From NCBI GenBank assembly GCA_040222185.1, contig JAVKDP010000028.1, positions 1 through 64,000 on the forward strand: a stretch of DNA of 64,000 nt, in the 5' to 3' direction. The translations under genes were made by a program, and so were the position numbers. Position 1 is the stretch's first letter; each line of letters opens with the position of its first letter. The DNA comes from JAVKDP01 sp040222185 (lineage in GTDB: Bacteria; Bacteroidota; Rhodothermia; Balneolales; Balneolaceae). Shown here in pieces: positions 54,063 through 61,701 of this stretch. Under the pieces are notes generated by a model, which was not told the DNA's origin, did no database searches, and worked only from the letters and a program-made list of their open reading frames with translations.

Positions 54063-55730
54063 ATGAATAAACCGATATTATTTGCCATTGATGACGACCC
54101 TCAGGTATTACGCGCTGTTACCCGGGACTTACGATCGAAATTCAGAGCCGAATACAGAGTACTTAGTACCGATTCAGCTAAAGAAGCACTGGAAACACTG
54201 CCTGAGTTAAAAAAGAAAGGTGAAACAGTCGCCTTATTTCTTTCTGATCAAAGAATGCCTGAAATGATCGGGGTTGACTTTCTTGAACAGGCAAAAGTCA
54301 TTTTTCCTGAAGCAAGACGGGTGCTCTTAACTGCCTATTCTGATACTGATGCTGCTATAAAGGCAATCAATGAGGTTAGCCTTGATTACTATTTACTGAA
54401 ACCCTGGGATCCACCGGAAGAAAAACTCTACCCTGTTTTAGAAGACTTACTTGATGAATGGCATGCAAACTTCAAACCGGAATTTCAAGGGATTAAACTG
54501 GTTGGCTATCAATATTCACCAAAGTCTCATACGGTAAAGGATTATTTGTCCGGAAACCTGATCCCATATCGTTGGCTGGATATCGAAAACGAGGAAAAGG
54601 CATCAGAGATAGTTTCTGAATATAGTATTGAACATAAAGACCTCCCTGCCATTTTCTTTGAGGACGGAAGCCATATTGAAAACCCAACCCCGTTGGAGAT
54701 TGCAAATAAGCTTGGCCGAAGCCCTTCAGCATCTGAAAATATTTATGACGTAGCCATTATTGGCGCCGGACCAGCTGGATTAGCAGCTGCTGTTTATGGT
54801 GGCTCAGAAGGTTTAAAAACCTTGCTCATTGAAAAAAGAGCTCCGGGTGGTCAGGCCGGAACCAGTTCCCGAATTGAAAATTACCTTGGGTTCCCAAAAG
54901 GGTTAAGTGGCTCAGATTTAGCACGAAGAGCCATCACACAGGCAACACGCTTTGGTGTGGAGTTTTTATCACCTCAAGAAGTAGAAGACATTTCAACTAC
55001 AGATCAATATAAAACCGTTAAGCTTTCTGACGGCAGTGTCATAAATGCCAAAGCTGTGGTTGTAACAACGGGCGTGAATTATAGAAAACTTGAAAGCAAA
55101 GGCATTTCAGACTTCACCGGGGCTGGAATCTATTATGGAGCAGCTATGACTGAAGCTCACGCTTTTAAGGACAAACAAGTTTACCTGGTCGGTGGTGGGA
55201 ACTCAGCCGGACAAGCTGCGATGTATCTTTCTACCTTTGCTAAAAATGTATTCATCACTATTCGAAAAGATTCGCTGACATCAAGTATGTCTTCCTATCT
55301 GATTGATCAGATTAATGGTACTGAGAATATTGAAGTTCTTGGCGAAACTGAAGTAATTGAAGCTTCTGGAAACGGGCAGCTTCAAAAGCTGGTGATTAAG
55401 AATAATAAAGACGATTCACAGAATGAAGTAGATGCTGACGGACTTTTCATATTTATTGGCGCGCGCCCATATACCGACTGGATAAAAGCCAGTGTGATCA
55501 AGAATGATCGAGGCTTTATAGAAACTGGCAGGGATTTAGGAAAATATGATGAGTTTCAGAAAGTATGGAAACTAGAACGTCAGCCATATCTTCTTGAGAC
55601 ATGTTCTCCGGGGATTTTCGCTGCAGGGGATGTGCGCGCCGGAGCCATGAACCGTGTGGCTTCAGCCGTTGGTGAAGGGGCTATGAGTATTAAATATGTT
55701 CACGAGTACCTGGCTGACTCGAATTTGTAG
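54063..55730 (+). CDS. Response regulator fused to glutaredoxin-like and thioredoxin-reductase-like flavoprotein domains
   Basis: 555 residues. Receiver domain 1-130: acidic D10-D12, phospho-acceptor D62 in LSDQRMP, T90, K113 in LLKPWD. Residues about 143-222 have a glutaredoxin-like fold (GIKLVGYQYSPKSHTVKDYL ... WLDIENEEKA ... LPAIFFEDGSHI), with SPKS (152-155) where CPxC would stand. From about 226 a pyridine-nucleotide/FAD oxidoreductase follows: VAIIGAGPAGLAAAVYGGSEG, GGQAGTSSRIENYLGFP, YLVGGGNSAGQAAMYLS, FAAGDVRAGAMNRVASAVGEG. The thioredoxin-reductase CxxC is absent (YYGAAMTEAH); only one cysteine (in ETCSPG) exists. Reads as a phosphorylation-controlled FAD/NAD(P)H oxidoreductase paired with the upstream kinase. 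Confidence 0.9.
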   Translation: MNKPILFAIDDDPQVLRAVTRDLRSKFRAEYRVLSTDSAKEALETLPELKKKGETVALFLSDQRMPEMIGVDFLEQAKVIFPEARRVLLTAYSDTDAAIKAINEVSLDYYLLKPWDPPEEKLYPVLEDLLDEWHANFKPEFQGIKLVGYQYSPKSHTVKDYLSGNLIPYRWLDIENEEKASEIVSEYSIEHKDLPAIFFEDGSHIENPTPLEIANKLGRSPSASENIYDVAIIGAGPAGLAAAVYGGSEGLKTLLIEKRAPGGQAGTSSRIENYLGFPKGLSGSDLARRAITQATRFGVEFLSPQEVEDISTTDQYKTVKLSDGSVINAKAVVVTTGVNYRKLESKGISDFTGAGIYYGAAMTEAHAFKDKQVYLVGGGNSAGQAAMYLSTFAKNVFITIRKDSLTSSMSSYLIDQINGTENIEVLGETEVIEASGNGQLQKLVIKNNKDDSQNEVDADGLFIFIGARPYTDWIKASVIKNDRGFIETGRDLGKYDEFQKVWKLERQPYLLETCSPGIFAAGDVRAGAMNRVASAVGEGAMSIKYVHEYLADSNL

Positions 55731-55793
55731 AGTTTATACTTTCTTTATATAAAAAGTATTTCTTATTGCTAGATTGAATTAAATGATAGAGCA

Positions 55794-56741
55794 ATGAAAT
55801 ATACCAAAGTCTTATTTACACTCTTTCTTACCCTGCCTTTTATTGCATTGTCTTGTAAGAATACCATTACTGAAATTGATGAAGAGATAGTAATAGAAGG
55901 TTTTGTTTATGATCTATTTCTTGGAGACACCCTTTTCAACAAAAATGTTAGATTAACAGTAAATGGTGAATCTTATGAAACGAATGAATTCGGTTATTTT
56001 AAAATACATAACATTGAGCCTGGAGAGTACGTCTTTTCTTTAGATAGTGAATTCCATTTAGCAACAGATACTACAATAGCTGTTGCTGAGTCCCTGAGTG
56101 AAAAAATAATGATTCGAATGGATCAACGAATGTTAGACTTTTTTCCTCTTGGTGATAATATCCAATGGATATATCATAGCCATTCTAACTCAATTCAATT
56201 TGGTTCAAATGGCACGAGTTCAGAAAGCATCAGCACTATTACTACAACCAGTTCATTTATAGACGAAAATGATTCTTTTTATATCTATGAATTTGAATCA
56301 ATAAATGAAGGGTATACGGTACAGTCGGATACAGAGGGCTCTGCACAAATGTTCGACACTACGCAAACCTATATTAAATCACACTATCAGATTTATGAGA
56401 ACAAGGTTACTTCTGAAATTGATATAGAGTTACTTAACTCAGAATTACCCCTTGAAAACGTTGTCCATGCAGGGGGACCTTTTTATCATAATTCCGGGGA
56501 TTCCTTTGTATTTATATTACGTGGGGGTAAGGAAGGCAAGAATGATGAGTATTATTATGATAATAAATTTAAGAGAAGATATGCTCCTCACTCAAGAATG
56601 TTAGTTGATAAACAACTACATATTGAAGGAAACTATGTGGTAAAGGCGGACACAGGACTAGTTTTTCATAGTTATAGCTATGGAGGCCATACTGGGTCAG
56701 GTGGTTGGGGCAGAAAACTAATAGATTTTACAAGAAATTAA
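55794..56741 (+). CDS. Hypothetical lipoprotein with carboxypeptidase-regulatory-like domain
   Basis: 315 residues; lipoprotein signal with lipobox IALSC (Cys21). Residues about 36-105 resemble a CarboxypepD_reg-like fold (VIEGFVYDLFLGDTLFNKNVRLTVNGESYETNEFGYFKIHNIEPGEYVFSL). The rest is beta-rich with no recognised family. Probably a surface- or outer-membrane-attached protein of unknown role. Convergent with the TlpA gene (10 bp apart). Confidence 0.75.
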   Translation: MKYTKVLFTLFLTLPFIALSCKNTITEIDEEIVIEGFVYDLFLGDTLFNKNVRLTVNGESYETNEFGYFKIHNIEPGEYVFSLDSEFHLATDTTIAVAESLSEKIMIRMDQRMLDFFPLGDNIQWIYHSHSNSIQFGSNGTSSESISTITTTSSFIDENDSFYIYEFESINEGYTVQSDTEGSAQMFDTTQTYIKSHYQIYENKVTSEIDIELLNSELPLENVVHAGGPFYHNSGDSFVFILRGGKEGKNDEYYYDNKFKRRYAPHSRMLVDKQLHIEGNYVVKADTGLVFHSYSYGGHTGSGGWGRKLIDFTRN

Positions 56742-56751
56742 TTCGGCTTAC

Positions 56752-57360
56752 CTAGAAGATATCTGCCAACTCTTTATCCAGGGCTTCACCCTGTACATCT
56801 TTAGCAATGATAATCCCTTCTTCATTTATCAGAAAGGTAGTTGGAGTTGAATACACACCATATTGAGTAGCAATCGGGGAATCGACACCCTCTAAATCTG
56901 AAACCTGGGTCCATGTTATTCCATCTTTCTCAATGGCCTTTTCCCAGTTCTTCTTACTTCTATCAAGAGAAACGGCAAAAATCTCAAAACCCTTACCTTT
57001 ATACTCTGGATAGATCTCGGCCAGGTGTTTGTTTTCCCCTCTGCAGGCCGGGCACCACGACGCCCAAAAAGTCAGCAGTACTGTTTTCCCTTTAAAATCA
57101 GATAATGACCTGCTGTTTCCATCAACATCTGCCAAGGTAAAGTCTGTAGCTAACGCTCCTATTTCTACTGACTCAAAATTCTGAATCAGTTGCTCTTTGT
57201 TTTCGTCGATAGCGATATGTTCAAGTGTTCCGTTAAACCTCGAATACACTTCAAAGAAAAGCGGGTAATCTGGATTTCTGAAAAAGAAAGGGAATGTAAT
57301 CGAGTAGATTATCAATAATAACAGCGGGTACACCCACCATTTTTTTGCTAATGATTTCAT
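56752..57360 (-). CDS. TlpA/ResA-like thiol-disulfide oxidoreductase
   Basis: 202 residues: N-terminal membrane anchor (WWVYPLLLLIIYSITFPFFF, residues 8-27), then a thioredoxin fold with the redox motif FWASWCPACRGE (Cys103, Cys106), FEIFAVSLDRSKKNW and IATQYGVYSTPTTFLI with the cis-Pro. Acts in the periplasm as a reductant for cytochrome c maturation or copper-site assembly, or in general disulfide exchange. No ccm genes are nearby, so the target is unknown. Confidence 0.88.
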   Translation of the reverse strand: MKSLAKKWWVYPLLLLIIYSITFPFFFRNPDYPLFFEVYSRFNGTLEHIAIDENKEQLIQNFESVEIGALATDFTLADVDGNSRSLSDFKGKTVLLTFWASWCPACRGENKHLAEIYPEYKGKGFEIFAVSLDRSKKNWEKAIEKDGITWTQVSDLEGVDSPIATQYGVYSTPTTFLINEEGIIIAKDVQGEALDKELADIF

Positions 57361-57478
57361 TGAGTAATTTTAAAATAATATTGAAGGACTTTTAAAAAAT
57401 AATGTTTGTAAAAATAGCGATTCTGACCAGATAAACCCTTTTTTTTGTCTTCTAATTTTCTGGTAACAGAATATTTAC

Positions 57479-57508
57479 TTGCTTTTACAAGTACCTATTC
57501 CCTATAAT
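57479..57508 (+). promoter_or_regulatory. sigma70-like promoter for the secreted nuclease gene
   Basis: TTGCTT (57479-57484), 18-nt spacer, TATAAT (57503-57508). It would leave a leader of about 115 nt before ATG 57629. Unlike the TAnnTTTG box ahead of tetR, this resembles the classical -35/-10 type. Confidence 0.45.
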
Positions 57509-57540
57509 GTTACGACCTTATGTGTAATCCTCGTAATTAG

Positions 57541-57620
57541 GGATGAGGAGCCTCCACCAGCCAACCGTAATTGGCTGTCACCACTTCTTGAGGTCTCCTA
57601 AAACTAACAACGTACAGGAG
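57541..57620 (+). promoter_or_regulatory. Structured 5' leader with strong, possibly sequestered Shine-Dalgarno
   Basis: AGGAG (57616-57620) lies 8 nt before ATG 57629, a strong SD unusual for this phylum. CTCCT (57594-57598) can pair with it, while GAGGAG (57545-57550) can compete for CTCCT, and AGCCAA/TTGGCT (57559-57564 with 57571-57576) forms a separate hairpin. The 9-mer GTCACCACT occurs twice (57577-57585, 57620-57628). The arrangement would allow two alternative folds; I recognise no known riboswitch consensus. Confidence 0.4.
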
Positions 57621-57628
57621 TCACCACT

Positions 57629-60600
57629 ATGGGTAACAGATTACATACATACGTTCGTATGTCGTTGGCATTTATTTGCCTCACCTTTCTCTTCTCTTCA
57701 TTTGTTTTTGCTCAGAATGTCAATTTTCGAGTAATGACATACAATGGCTTAAAACTTGATGGAACCGATACCGACCGTCAGGCAGCCTTCCAAACCGTTC
57801 TGCAAGCAGCCAATCCTGATATTCTTCTTATGCAGGAGATTGTAGACGCAGCCGGTGCAGATTTAATTCTTAGCGCTTTAAACGCTGCTGGTAATCAGTA
57901 TTCAAGAGCCACTTTTATAAATGGTACTGACACTGATAACATGCTGTTCTATCGTAATTCTATTGGAACTTTAACTTCTCAAACTGAAATTCCAACTGCA
58001 CTACGAGAGATTTCAGAATATGTAATGCAAATCGGTAGTAATGAAATTCGATTCTACAGTGCTCATTTAAAGGCCAGTTCAGGATCTTCAAATGAAACTC
58101 TTCGGGAAGCCGAAGTGACTATTCTCAGAAATCATCTCAATAACCTCCCTGCTGGGACAGAGTTTGTGATTGTTGGTGATTTTAATTTATACGACAGTAA
58201 CGAGCCAGCATACCAAAAGTTTATTGCAAACGAAGCTGATAACGATGGCCGCGCAGAAGATCCTCTTGCTGCATCAGGCGGAGTTGGAGACTGGCATATT
58301 AATCCTGCGTTTGCCAGTGTTCATACACAAAGCCCGAGAACCACTCAATTTGGAGGTGGAGCTAATGGAGGGTTAGATGATCGCTTCGACTTTATTCTTA
58401 CATCTTTTGGAATAAATGATAATGCGAAAGTTGATATGATTCCAGGTACATATACTGCTTTCGGAAACGATGGGAACCATTTTGATACTTCATTAATCGA
58501 TGGACCTAACTCTGTGGTTAGTGCTGCTGTTGCACAAGCTATTCATGATGCTTCTGATCATCTTCCGGTATATGCCGATTTTGTAAGCCTTGGATCTGGA
58601 GGAGGTAATATACCACCAGTTGCCAACGCAAACGGTCCTTATAATGGAACCACAACGGGCCCTGTAAATTTCAGTAGTGCCGGATCTTCCGATAGTGATG
58701 GAACCATTACTTCTTATAGCTGGACATTTGGTGATGGAAATTCAAGTACATTAGCTAATCCATCTCACACTTATGCAGCTGACGGTTCTTACTCAGTTAG
58801 TCTTACTGTTACTGATAATGGAGGTGCAACTTCGAATGACGTTACTACAGCTACAATCTCAACCGGTAGCGGTTCGGGGGCTGTTGTATTTAGTGAAGTT
58901 TTCTATGATACACCAGGTACAGATTCCCAGGAAGAATGGATAGAACTATACAACGGAACCTCAAATTCGGTTGACCTTTCAAACTGGACTATAACCGATA
59001 ATAACGGCACAGGTTCAACTTTTACCATCCCTGGCGGAACTACTATTTCTTCTGGTACTTATCTAACCATCGCTGTTAACAGTACCGGGTTTAATGCCCT
59101 TTATAGCTTTGATGCAGATGTATATGGCTCCATTCCTGCTTTAAACAATTCAGGAGATGCCTTACTCTTAAACGATGCAACCAGCACTCTGATTGATGCC
59201 GTTGCATGGGAAGGTGGTGCTTCTAGTGGAGTACCCTCAGGTTGGGGAAGCTCCTCAAGTCCATCTGCTCCTACAGGGAGTAGTATAACCAGGACCAATG
59301 TTACTACTGATACTGATACCTTCTCTGACTGGAGTGTTGTTTCTGGAAATGGTAATCCACAAGTTCAACCAACTAATGCCGCTCCGGTAGCTGTAGCAAA
59401 CGGTCCTTATGCTGGAAATACAGGGGCAAGTATCGCATTTAGCAGTAGCGGCTCTTCTGATAGCGATGGAACTATCGCTTCTTATAGCTGGACATTTGGT
59501 GATGGGAATTCAAGTACCCTGGCCAATCCTACTCATTCCTATTCTTCTGCTGGTTCATATACTGTGCAACTAACCGTAACCGACAATCTGGGAGCTACCG
59601 GAGTTTCAAGTACATCGGCTACAGTTACTGATATTAGCGGAACAGGTGTATTATTTAGTGAAGTCTTTTATGATACACCCGGAACGGATTCTCAGGAAGA
59701 ATGGATAGAGATTTATAATGGAACGGGTTCAGATGTCGATCTCTCGAGCTGGACTATAACTGATAACAACGGCACCGGAAGTGTCTACACTTTCCCAGCT
59801 AATACTACTATTTTGGATGCAACCTATCTGACAGTTGCAATAAATAGTACTGGGTTTAATGCGTTATACTCTTTCGATGCAGATATATACGGCTCAATTC
59901 CTGCTCTAAATAATACAGGAGATGCCTTATTGCTTAAAAATGATAGTGGGCAAACCGTCGATGCTGTTGCATGGGAAGGTGGCGCCTCTGGTGGAGTTCC
60001 TACAGGTTGGGGAAGTACATCGAGCCCAACAGCTCCCACTGGAAGTAGCATAACCAGAACTAACGTTACTACTGATACAGATACATTCTCTGATTGGAGC
60101 GTTGCCTCTGCGAATGGTGATCCACAAGTTCAGCCATCTGCAAACGCAGATCCAACTGCTGTCATAAATGGACCATATACAGGTACTGAAGGCATATCAA
60201 TTGCTATGAGTAGTGCCGGTTCTTCTGATAGTGATGGCAGTATTGCTTCATACGCATGGACATTCGGTGATGGAAACTCAAGCACCCTGGCAAATCCATC
60301 TCATACCTATGCTTCTGCCGGATCCTATACTGTTTCTTTAACTGTAACAGATAATGACGGAGCCACCAATCAAGCCCAAACCACTGCTACAGTAGATGCT
60401 GTTAGTTCTTCAAGTATAAAGCTTGCACAAGGTGTTCTTAGTGGGGTAAGCTCAAGCTGGCAAACCGTAAATCTAAGCGAGACGTATACTTCAATGGTAG
60501 TGGTAGCTTCTCCTCTCTATGACAATACTAATCTGCCAGCAGTTACAAGGATCCGCAATGCTTCAGGAAACAGCTTTGAAGTAAAAGTCCAAAACCCTGG

Positions 60601-61561
60601 AAACACTGCCTTATCCGGTTATACTGTTCATTATATGGTAATGGAAGAAGGAGTTTATACTGATGCAGCTGATGGAGTAAAAATGGAAGCTGTTAAATTT
60701 ACTTCTACAACTACCGATTTTAAAGGCTCATGGTCTGCTCAATCACAAAGTTATAGTAACAGTTATTCGTCTCCAGTAGTGCTTGGGCAGGTTATGTCAG
60801 AAAATGATTCTGAATGGTCCGTATTCTGGGCAAGAGGCAGTTCCAGAACTACAGCTCCAAATAGCTCTAACTTACGTGTCGGAAAACATGTTGGGGAAGA
60901 CTCAAACACAAGTCGCTCTAACGAAACAATTGGGTACGTAATCATCGAGTCTGGCTCAGGAACAATCGATTCTACTCCATTTTCGGCTGGTCTTGGATCT
61001 GATATTGTAAAATCCGTAACCAATGCTCCACCTTATAACTACTCTATTTCAGGGCTTTCAACATCAGAAAGTGCAATAGTTAGTGCTGCTGCAATGGATG
61101 GTAATGATGGAGGGTGGCCAGTGCTGTATGGGTCTGGATCAGTTTCATTAACAAGTTTAAGCCTGGCTTTTGATGAAGACCAGATATCAAACAACGAACG
61201 GAGCCATACCACCGAGCAGGTTGCTTACATAGTATTTGGTACTCCTGTTATGTCAAAAGATGTTGTTAGCACGGATGAGGCTTTTGTTGAAATCCCGGAA
61301 GAAATTTCAATTTCTCAAAACTATCCTAACCCGTTCAACCCGAGTACAACTATCGATTTCGAGCTGAATGAAACTGCCAATGTAACTTTATCAGTATATA
61401 ATATGCTGGGACAGGAAGTAGCTCGTTTGGTAGATGGACAACGGTCTGCGGGAGTTCATACGGTTACTTTTGATGCTTCAAACCTTTCCACAGGCATCTA
61501 TATTTACAGATTAAATGCAGGTGGGAAATCATTTACCAAGAAAATGTTGCTCGCCAAGTAA
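57629..61561 (+). CDS. Secreted endonuclease/exonuclease/phosphatase-domain protein with PKD/LTD repeats and T9SS C-terminal sorting domain
   Basis: 1310 residues. Signal peptide ending FVFAQ (about 28). Residues about 30-320 are an endonuclease/exonuclease/phosphatase fold: MTYNGLKLDG, LLMQEIVDAAG, YSAHLKASSG, VGDFNLYDS and the catalytic ASDHLPVYADF. Then come PKD1 (from about 328), LTD1 (417), PKD2 (583), LTD2 (671), PKD3 (839; SYAWTFGDGNSST), and a beta-rich module (about 928-1215) that I do not recognise. The last 85 residues are a Por/T9SS sorting domain (NYPNPFNPSTTIDFELNE ... STGIYIYRLNAGGKSFTKKMLLAK). The product is expected outside the cell or on its surface, hydrolysing nucleic acid or another phosphodiester. 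Confidence 0.9.
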   Translation: MGNRLHTYVRMSLAFICLTFLFSSFVFAQNVNFRVMTYNGLKLDGTDTDRQAAFQTVLQAANPDILLMQEIVDAAGADLILSALNAAGNQYSRATFINGTDTDNMLFYRNSIGTLTSQTEIPTALREISEYVMQIGSNEIRFYSAHLKASSGSSNETLREAEVTILRNHLNNLPAGTEFVIVGDFNLYDSNEPAYQKFIANEADNDGRAEDPLAASGGVGDWHINPAFASVHTQSPRTTQFGGGANGGLDDRFDFILTSFGINDNAKVDMIPGTYTAFGNDGNHFDTSLIDGPNSVVSAAVAQAIHDASDHLPVYADFVSLGSGGGNIPPVANANGPYNGTTTGPVNFSSAGSSDSDGTITSYSWTFGDGNSSTLANPSHTYAADGSYSVSLTVTDNGGATSNDVTTATISTGSGSGAVVFSEVFYDTPGTDSQEEWIELYNGTSNSVDLSNWTITDNNGTGSTFTIPGGTTISSGTYLTIAVNSTGFNALYSFDADVYGSIPALNNSGDALLLNDATSTLIDAVAWEGGASSGVPSGWGSSSSPSAPTGSSITRTNVTTDTDTFSDWSVVSGNGNPQVQPTNAAPVAVANGPYAGNTGASIAFSSSGSSDSDGTIASYSWTFGDGNSSTLANPTHSYSSAGSYTVQLTVTDNLGATGVSSTSATVTDISGTGVLFSEVFYDTPGTDSQEEWIEIYNGTGSDVDLSSWTITDNNGTGSVYTFPANTTILDATYLTVAINSTGFNALYSFDADIYGSIPALNNTGDALLLKNDSGQTVDAVAWEGGASGGVPTGWGSTSSPTAPTGSSITRTNVTTDTDTFSDWSVASANGDPQVQPSANADPTAVINGPYTGTEGISIAMSSAGSSDSDGSIASYAWTFGDGNSSTLANPSHTYASAGSYTVSLTVTDNDGATNQAQTTATVDAVSSSSIKLAQGVLSGVSSSWQTVNLSETYTSMVVVASPLYDNTNLPAVTRIRNASGNSFEVKVQNPGNTALSGYTVHYMVMEEGVYTDAADGVKMEAVKFTSTTTDFKGSWSAQSQSYSNSYSSPVVLGQVMSENDSEWSVFWARGSSRTTAPNSSNLRVGKHVGEDSNTSRSNETIGYVIIESGSGTIDSTPFSAGLGSDIVKSVTNAPPYNYSISGLSTSESAIVSAAAMDGNDGGWPVLYGSGSVSLTSLSLAFDEDQISNNERSHTTEQVAYIVFGTPVMSKDVVSTDEAFVEIPEEISISQNYPNPFNPSTTIDFELNETANVTLSVYNMLGQEVARLVDGQRSAGVHTVTFDASNLSTGIYIYRLNAGGKSFTKKMLLAK
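58609..60143 (+). repeat. Tandem PKD-LTD coding repeat, two units of about 767 bp
   Basis: Unit 1 spans about 58609-59375, unit 2 about 59376-60143; a third PKD begins at 60144. The encoded LTD domains share long identical runs (e.g. SEVFYDTPGTDSQEEWIE, TGSSITRTNVTTDTDTFSDW) while the DNA differs at many third codon positions. Confidence 0.9.
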
Positions 61562-61583
61562 TACAAAAACCTAAATTACAAGA

Positions 61584-61618
61584 AAAGGGCTGCGCAATAG
61601 TGTAGCCCTTTTTTTTGC
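61584..61618 (+). terminator. Intrinsic terminator of the secreted nuclease gene
   Basis: AAAGGGCT (61584-61591) pairs with AGCCCTTT (61604-61611) around a 12-nt loop and runs into a series of T, 23 nt after the stop codon. Confidence 0.9.
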
Positions 61619-61701
61619 CTCTGTACAAATTCAGGAAATAGATTATTGCGATAGATTTCTTACACTAGTTGAAATGTAAAAATGCCGTTGGGTGACTGCT
61701 T

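Noticed and set aside
57541..57628. Cyclic-di-GMP or other known riboswitch ahead of the secreted nuclease
   Set aside because: No conserved core of a class I recognise; only generic hairpins and anti-SD complementarity.
58609..60143. Long direct repeats that might look like a CRISPR or mobile repeat
   Set aside because: Units are about 767 bp, continuous in frame and encode PKD-LTD domains; no short repeats with unique spacers.
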